From positions 1-64,000 of the forward strand of contig JAFYOS010000016.1 in NCBI GenBank assembly GCA_017560125.1: DNA of 64,000 nt, in the 5' to 3' direction. A program made the translations under genes and the position numbers. Below are positions 20,918-29,803 of the stretch, piece by piece. Each line of letters opens with the position of its first letter. The stretch's first letter is position 1. This stretch comes from Bacteroidaceae bacterium (GTDB lineage Bacteria > Bacteroidota > Bacteroidia > Bacteroidales > Bacteroidaceae). The notes beneath the pieces were generated by a model that was given only the letters and a program-made list of their open reading frames with translations, was not told the DNA's origin and did not search any database.

Positions 20918-22161
20918 TGTAATTTCTCTTTCAGTATGTGTTCCACCTCGTCGGCTGTCGGCTTTATGGCAAGGATGGTGCCGTCGCGATCGACAAGCAC
21001 GGTGATGCCGCCGGCGTTGTTCACGCCGTATTTGCTCCATATATTGTTCTCGTCGGATAGTTCAAGCAGGTTCAGCCACGGGTAACCATCCTTGGCAATG
21101 GCCTGCTGCATGTCCTCGCGCTTGTTTTCGCGTGCTACGCCTACGATGGTAAATCCGCGTTCCTTGTATGCGTTGTAAATGGGAATCATGCTCTTCGATG
21201 TGCGACGGCATGGGCTGCACCACGATGCCCACAGGTCTATGAGTGCTATCTTGCCGGCAATCTCGCGGCTCAGCGTGTGCGGGGTACCGTTAAGGTCGGG
21301 CGCTGTGAAATCGATGTATCGTCCACCCACCTTGATGCCTAAGCTCTGCACCCATGTTTCCATATATTGTCCCAATGGGTGGTTCAGGTAGCGCTCTCGG
21401 TATATTTCGTTGAACAGGGTGGTGCATAGCGCTTCATCGACCTCTTTGTACATTGTTTTTCTTTGCAGCATGTGCAGGCCTACTATGCCACGGTCGTTGC
21501 GTATGAAATCGAATATGTATTTCTCGTACTCCTCATATACCTTATCGCTCTTGGCCTGAAGGGCGTGATACTCGGGTGTATATGCCTCGCCCGATTCGTA
21601 TAAGGCGTTGGCCTGTTGTGCTATCTCCTTTTTTGTCTGGTCGTCCTTGGCAGCATTGAACTGTGCATGCAATTCAATCATTTTGGGCGTTTCCCATCGT
21701 CCTATTCTTTTTAGCGAGTCCTCCTCATGCTCTATCTGAGCTATCATGCTGTCCAGCGGCGACTGAAGGCGCATGTAGTTGCTGTTGCTTGGTGTCACGC
21801 TGCTGATGGTCGGTATTTTATCATCTGCGCCGGCGTAGAATGTGATGGCCACTTCGCCCTGTTCGGCAAAGAACTCGGCGGTGTACCAGATGCCACTATT
21901 GTATTGCTCCATTGCCACCAGTTCGTAGGGCATAATTTCGTTTGTGTAAATGTCGTACGCGAATCTTCCGTCTATTACGGGAATGCTGTCCGGTGGTGTG
22001 GTTCGCATGTCGTTGCACGAGGGTGTGAGCAGCATCATGGTGTATGTCGAATCGGCTACCGTTCCTTCGATGTGGCAATGTATCTTGCTGTTTTGACCGG
22101 TGCAGGCGCCAATCAGCATCGTGGCTGCTATCAGCGCTGTTTGTTTTATCGTCTTTTTCAT
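20914..22161 (-). CDS. TlpA-like thioredoxin-fold lipoprotein (thiol-disulfide oxidoreductase)
   Basis: 415 residues from ATG 22161 (MKKTIKQTAL). An ATG-like start 24 bp further upstream would overlap a TAnnTTTG element at 22183-22190. The signal peptide ends in a lipobox IGAC (Cys19/20 region), so an envelope lipoprotein. An N-terminal DUF4369-like beta domain is followed by a helical linker and a C-terminal TlpA/AhpC-type domain with WCSPC (Cys315, Cys318). Such proteins are common in Bacteroidetes and probably reduce or isomerise envelope disulfides; partner unknown. Confidence 0.88.
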   Translation of the reverse strand: MKKTIKQTALIAATMLIGACTGQNSKIHCHIEGTVADSTYTMMLLTPSCNDMRTTPPDSIPVIDGRFAYDIYTNEIMPYELVAMEQYNSGIWYTAEFFAEQGEVAITFYAGADDKIPTISSVTPSNSNYMRLQSPLDSMIAQIEHEEDSLKRIGRWETPKMIELHAQFNAAKDDQTKKEIAQQANALYESGEAYTPEYHALQAKSDKVYEEYEKYIFDFIRNDRGIVGLHMLQRKTMYKEVDEALCTTLFNEIYRERYLNHPLGQYMETWVQSLGIKVGGRYIDFTAPDLNGTPHTLSREIAGKIALIDLWASWCSPCRRTSKSMIPIYNAYKERGFTIVGVARENKREDMQQAIAKDGYPWLNLLELSDENNIWSKYGVNNAGGITVLVDRDGTILAIKPTADEVEHILKEKLQ

Positions 22162-22182
22162 TTTTTTATGATTTTCCTGTTG

Positions 22183-22190
22183 CAAATTTA
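22183..22190 (-). promoter_or_regulatory. Putative -7 element for the TlpA-like gene
   Basis: TAAATTTG on the minus strand, perfect TAnnTTTG, 21 bp before the chosen ATG; no convincing -33 box. Confidence 0.4.
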
Positions 22191-22307
22191 TAGAATATTA
22201 TTGTAACAGCTCGAAAATGTTATTATAATATAACACTATTTGTAGGTGTGGCATTGGTCGCTTATGATGGTTTTTTTATGTGAAATGAAAAAATAATATC
22301 AAATTTA

Positions 22308-22339
22308 CTTGTCTATATGTAAACTATGCTTTACATTTG
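22308..22339 (+). promoter_or_regulatory. Promoter of the membrane protein-XRE pair
   Basis: TTG (22309-22311), 20 bp, TACATTTG (22332-22339): a good -33/-7 pair. The transcript would start near 22346, leaving a ~40-nt leader before the ATG at 22386. Confidence 0.65.
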
Positions 22340-22385
22340 CAGCGTGATCACAATTCATATTATGTAAAATTAAAAATCTGTAGTT

Positions 22386-22784
22386 ATGAAAAATTTATTG
22401 TTTCCCCACAGCTTCCAAAAAGTAGGTTGGGCTGTTTTTGCCATTGGTGTTCTCACCGGTGCTTATATCCTATTAGTTCAGTACGATTCGAGCTACACGC
22501 TCAACAACGTGGCTATTATAAGCATCTGCGTAGGTGCTCTGCTTGCCACCTGCTCGCGCGAAAAAGTAGAGGACGAAATGACACAGCAATTGCGATTGAA
22601 CTCCTTGCTTACAGCGCTGTATATCAATTATCTGACGCTTATTGTCTGCTCGTTGCTTGTCTATGATTTGGAATTCTTGCATGTGATGATGTATAATATG
22701 TTTACGATTTTGCTTATCTTTATGGTGGTTTTCCGCTATAAGATATGGCGAGCAAAGAAGGTAGTAGCAGAATATGAAGAATAG
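22386..22784 (+). CDS. Small four-helix membrane protein, function unknown
   Basis: 132 residues with four hydrophobic segments (about 12-31, 38-55, 71-91, 96-116) and a charged tail. No family recognised with certainty; it resembles the small membrane proteins that often precede YozG-like regulators. Its last 11 bases overlap the start of the XRE gene, so translation is probably coupled. It could be an immunity- or sensor-like partner of the regulator, but that is conjecture. Confidence 0.75.
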   Translation: MKNLLFPHSFQKVGWAVFAIGVLTGAYILLVQYDSSYTLNNVAIISICVGALLATCSREKVEDEMTQQLRLNSLLTALYINYLTLIVCSLLVYDLEFLHVMMYNMFTILLIFMVVFRYKIWRAKKVVAEYEE

Positions 22785-22974
22785 AATAAGGGTTGCACGT
22801 GCCGAGGTGCGCATGACGCAACAGCAATTGGCCGATGCAACGGGGGTGAGCAGACAGACTATAAATGCCATCGAGAGCGGCAAGTTCGTTCCTTCGACCA
22901 TATTGGCATTGAAGATTGCTGCCACCTTCGGGCAGGCTGTCGAGGAGCTCTTCCAGTTGGAGGATGGCGATTGA
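22774..22974 (+). CDS. Small XRE/Cro-type helix-turn-helix regulator
   Basis: 66 residues, nearly all one HTH domain: MTQQQLADATGVSRQTINAI with the recognition helix SRQTINAIE, ending LFQLEDGD. Like YozG-type regulators: minimal, DNA-binding, no effector domain. It overlaps the upstream membrane-protein gene by 11 bp, so the two form one unit. Likely autoregulatory; targets unknown. Confidence 0.9.
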   Translation: MKNRIRVARAEVRMTQQQLADATGVSRQTINAIESGKFVPSTILALKIAATFGQAVEELFQLEDGD

Positions 22975-23020
22975 TAGGGCTTACCTGGTAGGGTGGTTAC
23001 CGCTCCCGGGTTGCAATATA

Positions 23021-23053
23021 AAAAATGGCTGTGATAATATCACAGCCATTTTT
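23021..23053. terminator. Bidirectional intrinsic terminator (XRE / PII-like gene)
   Basis: Perfect 15-bp inverted repeat (23021-23035 and 23039-23053, 3-nt loop) with A5 and T5 ends, between convergent genes. Confidence 0.9.
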
Positions 23054-23072
23054 CTATGCGGTTATGTTTGCA

Positions 23073-23366
23073 TTATATGCTTTGCTCGATGTTCCAAACA
23101 AATGCGCGCAAGCCCAAGAGCTCTGAATCCTCGTCGAGGGCTTTGAGCTCCTTCAACACCTTGTCAACGCGTGCGTCATCGACTATTGTGATGATTCCCG
23201 AACACATTGAGGGCCATGCGTGTGAACCGTAATGAGGCTCACCGGTCTTGCTTCCGCGTCCCTGCATCTGTTCGAAGTAAGAGAAGCCGCGGCAGTTGTT
23301 GTGCTCAAGCACTGAGATAACTGCGTCTTTGTGTGCCTGGTCGAATGCTATAAATATACTTTTCAT
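23073..23366 (-). CDS. PII-like small protein linked to the RND efflux operon
   Basis: 97 residues, starting MKSIFIAFDQ, with an alternating beta-alpha-beta pattern and the Gly-rich loop QGRGSKTG in the middle, like PII/CutA-fold proteins. It follows the RND pump gene by 21 bp on the same strand. Proteins like this sit beside HAE-type pumps in other Bacteroidetes. A ligand-sensing role on the pump is plausible, but neither ligand nor partner is shown here. The PII T-loop Tyr motif is not recognisable, so classical nitrogen control is unlikely. Confidence 0.75.
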   Translation of the reverse strand: MKSIFIAFDQAHKDAVISVLEHNNCRGFSYFEQMQGRGSKTGEPHYGSHAWPSMCSGIITIVDDARVDKVLKELKALDEDSELLGLRAFVWNIEQSI

Positions 23367-23387
23367 AGTGTTGTCTGTTGTTGTTTG

Positions 23388-26300
23388 TTAGCGCTTTTGT
23401 CCTTTAAGCATTTCAATTTCCTTGTTCTCTTTCCAGTAGGCGTTCAGTTCGCGCTGTGCACGAATCTTGCGACGCTTAACGATGATTCCGTTACCACCGA
23501 AGATACAGTACATTACGGGTACATATATCAAGGTCATGATGGTAGAAATTGTAAGACCGCCGATTACCGATACACCGAGGGGACGCCACATCTCGGCACC
23601 TACACCCTGGCTCACTGCCATGGGCACCATACCGAGGATGGTTGTAAGGGTTGTCATGAGCACGGGGCGCAGACGGCTCTTACCGGCGCGTACCGATGCC
23701 TGGATGAGACCAAGACCACGCTCGCGCAACAACATGGTGTAGTCGATGAGCACGATACCGTTCTTCACTACAATACCGATGAGCATCACACCACCAAGGA
23801 TTGACATCACGTTCATGGTTGTGCCTGTAAGTGCAAGGGCGATAAGGATACCGCTCAATCCGAAGGGCACACTAAGAATGATGATGAAGGGGTAGGTGAG
23901 CGACTCGAACTGCGCTGCCATCACAATGAACACAAGTATCAGAATGAGGATGGCGAGGGTTCCGAGGTCTTTGTTCGATTCCATCTGGTCCTCGTATGAA
24001 CCGGCAATCTGCACGCTTACACCCGAGGGGATATCGAGCTTCTCGATTACTTTGTTACCATACTCGACACCGTCGCTAAGTGCAACGCCTGCCTTGAGTA
24101 CAGCGTTTACGGTTACAATGCGCTCGCGGTCTTTACGCTCGATGGTGGGAGGTGTCTCGCGGATAACAACCTTACCAAGGTCTTTCACGCGAATGCCCTT
24201 GCCGTTGTTTGTGTAGAGCACTACATTCTCGATGTCGGCGAGAGAGGTACGGCTGCTGGGCTCGTAGCGTACTCGCACGTCGTACTCGTCACCGTCCTCG
24301 CGGAAGTACGATGCAAGCGAACCATTATAGCGGTTGCGCAGATAGGTTGCTGCTGTGCTCAGGTTCAGGCCGTGCATAGCAAGTTTCTCGCGGTCGAATT
24401 CCACCTGGTATTCGGGCTGATAGTCGCTTCGGCTGATATTCACCTGAGTAACATTGCTCCATGCGCGAAGCGAGTCGGCAAGTGCAACAGAAAGCTTGTC
24501 GGTAGCATCCATGTCGTATCCGTAGATCTCGAATGACGCCATGCTCTGGCCACCCATTGAGCTCTGACCACCACCCATGTTTACAATGTATTTTGCAACG
24601 TCGGGTATCTGCTTCAAATCCAGACGCATTTCGTCGCAGATGGCGTCGAGCTTTCTTTCGCGCTTGTTCGAGGGTACGAGCGAGATATTGAAACTGATGA
24701 TGTGTGAACCGTTCGACTGGATGGCTGCAAAGGTGTTGTCCTCGTCGGCCTGTCCCACGCGGAAGTTACATGCGTTGATGTCGTCGCCGTAGCGCTCCAT
24801 CCATTTGTTTGTGAGGCCAAGGGCAAGCTCGCGTGCAATCTCCACGCGTGTGCCAATGGGCATTTCAATGGTGATACCAATACGGCCGTTGTCGTTAGCA
24901 GGGAAGAACTCACTCTTTATCAAGGGGAAGCAGAACAAGCTGGCACCGAAGAATGCGAAACAGGTGATGATTACAGTCCAACGGTGGCGTACTGCCCAGT
25001 CGATGCGGTTGGCATACCATACATCGAGCTTGTCGAGCATGCGCTGTATGGGGGTATAGAACTTGATGAAGAACTTGCTCTGTTTCTTCTGCAAGCGGAG
25101 CATCTGCGAGCAGAGCATGGGGATGATTGTAAGCGCACCGATTGTAGATACTATCATGATGATACACATCATCCAGCCAAGCTGTTTGAAGAGCACTCCC
25201 GACATACCTGTTACCATGGTCAAGGGGAAGAACACGGCAAGCATGGTCAGTGTAGAGGCTATAACCGAAATAGCCACCTCGTTGGTTCCGTGTATAGCGG
25301 CATGCTTGGGGCTTGCACCGCGTTCGATGTGTGTGGTTACGTTCTCGAGCACCACAATGGCGTCATCGACAACGCTACCGATAGCGATGCTAAGACACGA
25401 CAGCGAAATGATGTTCAACGAACCGCCTGTTGCAAACAGGTAGATGAACGACGCGATGAGCGAGAAGGGGATGGTGATACCGATTACCACGGTTGCTCTC
25501 CAGCGACCGAGGAAGGCAAATACCACGATAACCACGAATATCAATGCGTACATGATTGTCTCGCCGAGCGAATTCACTGTCAGCATGATGTTGTCCGAGG
25601 TGTTTACTATAAGACCGAGCTTTACATCCGAGGGAAGGTTCTTCTGCAATTTGGGTAGAGCCTCCATCACCTTGTTCGAGATGGCCACCGAGTTGGCACC
25701 GCTCTGTTTCTGTACGATAATCATCGCACCCTCTTCGCCGTTGTTGAACGCCTGCTGTGAGCGCTCCTGGCGGCTATCGACGATGCGTGCAACGTCGCGA
25801 AGGTAGATGTTTGCACCATTGTGCGAGCCTACTATCAGGTTCAACATCTCCTGGGGGGTGTTGAACTCGCCCTCGACGCGCAGTGAATAGGTGTTGCTAC
25901 CAATATCCATTGTTCCGCCGGGGATGTTTCTGTTCTCGGCTGCGATAACCGAGCTTACAGTCTCGATGGGGATGTTGTATGCCTCCATCTTCACGGGGTC
26001 CATGTAGATGTTGATTTCGCGCTTGGGTGCACCGGCGATTGACACGGTACCTACTCCGTCGATGCGGGCAAGCGGGTTCACCACGTTGTCGTCAAGTATC
26101 TTGTAAAGCGCATTCTGGCTCTCGTCGGCTGTAACCGAAAGCATCAGAATGGGAATCATGTCTGTCGAGAACTTGAAAATGATGGGGGTGTTGGCATCGT
26201 CGGGGAGTGCCGAGCTCACCATGTCGAGCTTGTCGCGCACGTCGTTTGTGAGCACGTCGATGTCGTATCCATACTCGAATTCAAGTGTAATTACAGAGAT

Positions 26301-26561
26301 ATTTTCGCTCGATTTCGAGGTGATGTGTTTCAGGTGTTCCACCGAGTTCAACGTGTTCTCCAATGGGCGGGTTACGTTGTTCTCGATATCCGAAGCACTT
26401 GCACCGCTATATGTAGTCAATACCATTATCGAGTTGGTCTCGATATCCGGATAGAGATCCACGGGAAGTTTCGATAACGAGAAGAGACCGAGGATTACAA
26501 TTGCCACAAAGCAGAGTGCGGTCATAATCGGTCTTCTTACTGCTCCTTCGTATAAACTCAT
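23388..26561 (-). CDS. RND efflux pump, HAE1-type inner-membrane permease
   Basis: 1057 residues, the full length of the AcrB/MexB/HAE family. The N-terminus MSLYEGAVRRPIMTAL precedes TM1, followed by two ~300-residue periplasmic loops and twelve TM helices. The TM4 region SLSCLSIAIGSVVDDAIVVLENV carries the conserved Asp pair for proton relay. It exports amphiphilic compounds by proton-motive force through the adaptor and TolC encoded upstream. Drug or lipid substrate unknown. It is followed by the PII-like gene at 21 bp and preceded by the adaptor at 54 bp. Confidence 0.95.
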   Translation of the reverse strand: MSLYEGAVRRPIMTALCFVAIVILGLFSLSKLPVDLYPDIETNSIMVLTTYSGASASDIENNVTRPLENTLNSVEHLKHITSKSSENISVITLEFEYGYDIDVLTNDVRDKLDMVSSALPDDANTPIIFKFSTDMIPILMLSVTADESQNALYKILDDNVVNPLARIDGVGTVSIAGAPKREINIYMDPVKMEAYNIPIETVSSVIAAENRNIPGGTMDIGSNTYSLRVEGEFNTPQEMLNLIVGSHNGANIYLRDVARIVDSRQERSQQAFNNGEEGAMIIVQKQSGANSVAISNKVMEALPKLQKNLPSDVKLGLIVNTSDNIMLTVNSLGETIMYALIFVVIVVFAFLGRWRATVVIGITIPFSLIASFIYLFATGGSLNIISLSCLSIAIGSVVDDAIVVLENVTTHIERGASPKHAAIHGTNEVAISVIASTLTMLAVFFPLTMVTGMSGVLFKQLGWMMCIIMIVSTIGALTIIPMLCSQMLRLQKKQSKFFIKFYTPIQRMLDKLDVWYANRIDWAVRHRWTVIITCFAFFGASLFCFPLIKSEFFPANDNGRIGITIEMPIGTRVEIARELALGLTNKWMERYGDDINACNFRVGQADEDNTFAAIQSNGSHIISFNISLVPSNKRERKLDAICDEMRLDLKQIPDVAKYIVNMGGGQSSMGGQSMASFEIYGYDMDATDKLSVALADSLRAWSNVTQVNISRSDYQPEYQVEFDREKLAMHGLNLSTAATYLRNRYNGSLASYFREDGDEYDVRVRYEPSSRTSLADIENVVLYTNNGKGIRVKDLGKVVIRETPPTIERKDRERIVTVNAVLKAGVALSDGVEYGNKVIEKLDIPSGVSVQIAGSYEDQMESNKDLGTLAILILILVFIVMAAQFESLTYPFIIILSVPFGLSGILIALALTGTTMNVMSILGGVMLIGIVVKNGIVLIDYTMLLRERGLGLIQASVRAGKSRLRPVLMTTLTTILGMVPMAVSQGVGAEMWRPLGVSVIGGLTISTIMTLIYVPVMYCIFGGNGIIVKRRKIRAQRELNAYWKENKEIEMLKGQKR

Positions 26562-26615
26562 ATCTGTTTGTTTTTAATGTGTTTCTTACTGTTATAATTT
26601 GTGGGTGGGGCGGGG

Positions 26616-27632
26616 TTACTTGATTACTTCCACTTCCACGCCGTTGGCAAGTCTGTTGTGTCCTGCGATTACAACCTGTGCACCGGGCTCAACGCCTGAT
26701 ACAATCTCGTATTTGTCGCCCATGCGACGGCCGAGTTCAACCTTGTTGTATGATACTTTGCCTGCGTTGTAAACATATACATAGTAGTCGCCGCTGCCAA
26801 GCTGTTTTACAACTGCCTGGTCGGGAACAACCACGTGGCTCTGTGTACCGAAATTCACTGTTGCGCGGCCATACATACCGGGACGCACGCGACGGTCTTT
26901 GTTGGCAACCTTCAGTTCCACGGGGAATGTGTGTGTAGCAGCGTCGATTGTGGGGTAAACGATGCTTACGGTTGCGGGGAAAGCCTCCTCGCCGTATGCC
27001 TCGAACTGTACGCTCACGGGTGTCTTCTTGTCAATCTTTGCATAGTAGGGCTCGCTTACGTTGATGTTCATCTTGACGGGAGCAATCTGCTCGATTACAA
27101 GGATGGGAGCAGCGCCGCTCATGTCGCCGTTGTCGTAGTTACGTGCTGTAACGACACCGCTGATGGGGCTGAGCATTACTGTGTTCTCGAGCTTGTTGTT
27201 ATATGCCTTCAGGTTCACGTCGAGTGCTGTCTTGGCATTGTCGAGCTCGGCTTTCGATGCGCCACCTACTTTGTAGAGCTCGTTGATGCGGTTGAACTCA
27301 ACCTTCTGGTTTTCTATCTGAAGGGCGAGCTGCTCGAGGTTGCTTGCGTCGAGCTGAACGAGCTTCTGACCTTTTGTTACATTGTCACCTACCTCGGCAT
27401 ATATCTTGCTGATGCGGAGGTTGCTGCTGGGCGAAATGTTGTTCTTCACCTCGGCCTCTACGGTTGTGGTGAACTCGTGCAACTGCTCAACATCCTCTAC
27501 TGTGGAGTTCGCTATTTTTACTTTAGGCTTTTCATCTTGAACAGCTACGGTTGCTGTGTTTTGGTCTGAGCTGCTGCATGAAGCGAGGATTGCCATGGCA
27601 GCCATTGCGATGATTGTCAGATGTTTTTTCAT
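26616..27632 (-). CDS. RND efflux periplasmic adaptor (membrane fusion lipoprotein)
   Basis: 338 residues from ATG 27632 (MKKHLTIIAM); 16 further in-frame codons upstream would run into the preceding spacer. The lipobox LASC gives Cys19 as the lipid anchor. Then barrel-sandwich, a short alpha-hairpin (EQLALQIENQKVEFNRINEL), the second lipoyl half (MLSPISGVVTARNYDNGD), beta-barrel and membrane-proximal domains, as in AcrA/MexA. It bridges the RND pump and TolC. 22 bp after tolC. Confidence 0.93.
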   Translation of the reverse strand: MKKHLTIIAMAAMAILASCSSSDQNTATVAVQDEKPKVKIANSTVEDVEQLHEFTTTVEAEVKNNISPSSNLRISKIYAEVGDNVTKGQKLVQLDASNLEQLALQIENQKVEFNRINELYKVGGASKAELDNAKTALDVNLKAYNNKLENTVMLSPISGVVTARNYDNGDMSGAAPILVIEQIAPVKMNINVSEPYYAKIDKKTPVSVQFEAYGEEAFPATVSIVYPTIDAATHTFPVELKVANKDRRVRPGMYGRATVNFGTQSHVVVPDQAVVKQLGSGDYYVYVYNAGKVSYNKVELGRRMGDKYEIVSGVEPGAQVVIAGHNRLANGVEVEVIK

Positions 27633-27654
27633 AATTATATATATCTTTCTTTTA

Positions 27655-28977
27655 TTATTCTTTTCCGATGATTGTCTCAAACTCCGATTTTGCTACAAGG
27701 TAGTTGTATATAGAGTTGTGGTATGTCAACTGCACGTTTGTGAGTGACACCTGTGAGCTGTTGAGCTCGAGGATTGTTCCTTTACCCACTTCGTAGCGTT
27801 TTTCGCTTATCGATACCTCTTTCTTGGCGAGTTCAACCGATTTTTTGTTTGTCTCGAGCTGCTCGGCACTTGATACCATGTTGTCGAGCTGGCCCTGTGC
27901 CTGCATTCTGAGCTGACGCTCTGTGTTTAGGCGGTTCTCGGCGAGCTGCCACTGCTGTATCTTGTTCGATTTCAGCTTGGTGAAGTTGCTTGCCTTGAAC
28001 AAGGGGATGCTGAGTGATAGCGAGATAGACGATGAATTACTCCAGTTGTAGTTGTAGAATTCCCAGTTGGTGTTCGAACGCGACAGGTACTGGTAGCTGC
28101 CTACGAGTGCGAGTGTGGGGTGGAAATTGGTGTAGAGCATCTTGCGCTGCTGGTTCAGCAATTCGCCGTTCATGTCAATCTGCTTCAGTGTGCTGTTGCC
28201 GTCGAGCGATATCTGCGATGCCGATGTGGCGTCTATCTGCATCTGACCCTCGTAGTTGGCGAGCTTGTCGTTTGTGGCGAGGTCAACATCGGCTGTTACG
28301 CCCATGAGTACCTTCAATTGCAGCTTGGCGAGGTTTACGGCGTTCTTGCTGCTCACCACGTTGGGCCACACGCTGCGGTGCTGCACCTCGGCGCTTATTT
28401 TGTCGTATTCGCTCACCTTGCCCTGCTCGTATTTCGCTTTCACTACGTTGTAGTTGCGTTCGGTGAGCTTGTAGCTCTCCATGAGCACATCGTATGAGTC
28501 CTGTGCGAGCATCAGCTGGTAGTAGGCCTTCTTCACTTGGTTGATGAGCTCCATCTTCGAGCCGCGGCTCTTCTCCACAGCGAGCTCTATGTCTTTCTGG
28601 CCCATTGTGATGCTGCGGTAGATGGCGGGAGCATACAGGGGAAGCGACACGTTGAGGCCACCGTTCCATGTATTCGAGTCGTCCATACCCATCTTGAAGC
28701 TACCCATGCTGGTTTTTATTTCGGCAACCTTGATGTCGTATGATATGGTTCCGTCGATAGATGCCGAGGGAAGCATGCTTTGCCATGCCTCTTTCTTGGC
28801 GATCTTCTTGAGTTCTATTTCCTGCTCGGCAACCTTCATGGTGGGGTTGTCGCTCAATGCCAGCTCTATGGCTTTGTCAAGCGTCAGATTCAGAACCGGC
28901 AGTGCTTCTTGTGCGCGTGTCAGCGTGAATATCGCCAACATCGACAGTACTAAGGTTAATCTCATTTTACAATTCAT
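27655..28977 (-). CDS. TolC-like outer membrane efflux protein (RND operon)
   Basis: 440 residues. Signal peptide to about Ala22 (TRAQEALP), then two tandem OEP repeats rich in helical coiled coil: pattern LDKAIELALSDNPTMKVAEQE in the first, NRLNTERQLRMQAQGQLDN in the second. Forms the trimeric exit duct for the adjacent RND pump. An alternative ATG at 28965 would drop four residues. It follows TetR by 5 bp. Confidence 0.92.
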   Translation of the reverse strand: MNCKMRLTLVLSMLAIFTLTRAQEALPVLNLTLDKAIELALSDNPTMKVAEQEIELKKIAKKEAWQSMLPSASIDGTISYDIKVAEIKTSMGSFKMGMDDSNTWNGGLNVSLPLYAPAIYRSITMGQKDIELAVEKSRGSKMELINQVKKAYYQLMLAQDSYDVLMESYKLTERNYNVVKAKYEQGKVSEYDKISAEVQHRSVWPNVVSSKNAVNLAKLQLKVLMGVTADVDLATNDKLANYEGQMQIDATSASQISLDGNSTLKQIDMNGELLNQQRKMLYTNFHPTLALVGSYQYLSRSNTNWEFYNYNWSNSSSISLSLSIPLFKASNFTKLKSNKIQQWQLAENRLNTERQLRMQAQGQLDNMVSSAEQLETNKKSVELAKKEVSISEKRYEVGKGTILELNSSQVSLTNVQLTYHNSIYNYLVAKSEFETIIGKE

Positions 28978-28982
28978 AAATT

Positions 28983-29609
28983 TTATTCTGTTTTTTGGTT
29001 TTTCTTTATGTAGTCCTCTATAATCTGTTGTCCTTTTGTGGTGGAAACGCCTCTGAGGTAGGCGAGGATGAAGGTGTCGCTCATCTGCTCAATGCTGTAG
29101 TGGTCGAACAGTGTGGTGGTTGTTATGAACTTTACGCTGTCCTTTACAATGTAGAGCAGTACTTCGAAATTGGTGTCTTCGCGGAAGATACCCTCTTTTA
29201 TTCCGCTCTCGAGCCATGCTCTCACCTTGTGCTCGTTCTTGCGCGAGTGTCGTTGGTCCTCTTCTATCAATTTGGGATATTTTTCCAGTTCGCGGAAGTA
29301 ATTTTTGTTGACCGATTTAATCTGTTTCAGATAGAGGTAGTAGAGCGACAGTATCACCTCCATGGTGTCGTGGGAGTTGCGTATGATTTCCTTCGCCCTT
29401 TCCACGGTGCGTGCCTGCCCATATTTTATTCCCTCGTAGAGCAGTTCCTCCTTGTTGTCGAAGTGCTTGTAGAGCGTGCGTTTGGAAATGCCAAGGGCGG
29501 TGGCGATGTCGTCCATCTTCACCTCCTTTATTCCATGTTTGTGGAATAGCTCGTTGGCTTTCGTTATAATGCTTATGTGAAGGTCGTTCTTCTCGCAGTT
29601 TGCACTCAT
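28983..29609 (-). CDS. TetR/AcrR family regulator of the RND operon
   Basis: 208 residues. N-terminal HTH GIKEVKMDDIATALGISKRTLYKHF typical of TetR; the C-terminal ~150 helical residues form the ligand-binding/dimer domain. First gene of the TetR-TolC-adaptor-RND-PII unit, so the operon is probably autoregulated and induced by a pump substrate. A 24-bp palindrome overlaps its promoter. Confidence 0.92.
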   Translation of the reverse strand: MSANCEKNDLHISIITKANELFHKHGIKEVKMDDIATALGISKRTLYKHFDNKEELLYEGIKYGQARTVERAKEIIRNSHDTMEVILSLYYLYLKQIKSVNKNYFRELEKYPKLIEEDQRHSRKNEHKVRAWLESGIKEGIFREDTNFEVLLYIVKDSVKFITTTTLFDHYSIEQMSDTFILAYLRGVSTTKGQQIIEDYIKKNQKTE

Positions 29610-29632
29610 GTTACTCTACTCTAATTCGGGTG

Positions 29633-29664
29633 CAAAGTTAGCATGAAAACTTTTTCGCTCCAAA
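29633..29664 (-). promoter_or_regulatory. Promoter of the TetR-RND operon
   Basis: Minus strand: TTTG (complement of 29661-29664), 20 bp, TAACTTTG (complement of 29633-29640), 24 bp before the TetR ATG. Good match to the Bacteroidetes consensus. Confidence 0.7.
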
Positions 29665-29670
29665 AAGTTT
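29647..29670. promoter_or_regulatory. Probable TetR operator (inverted repeat)
   Basis: Arms AAACTTTTT (29647-29655) and AAAAAGTTT (29662-29670) around a 6-bp spacer CGCTCC. It covers the -33 box and most of the promoter spacer, the place where a TetR dimer would block transcription. Binding by the neighbouring TetR protein is inferred. Confidence 0.6.
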
Positions 29671-29803
29671 CCATACTAATTACAGAAAAAAATCTTTAAT
29701 TTAATTTTTTTTAAAAATAACAGACATTGCCACTGTGTTTCCGGACATTTTATTTCGTCAATAGAGCATTCCGGGCGTGGCTTGAAGGGCGTTCGACGGG
29801 GTG

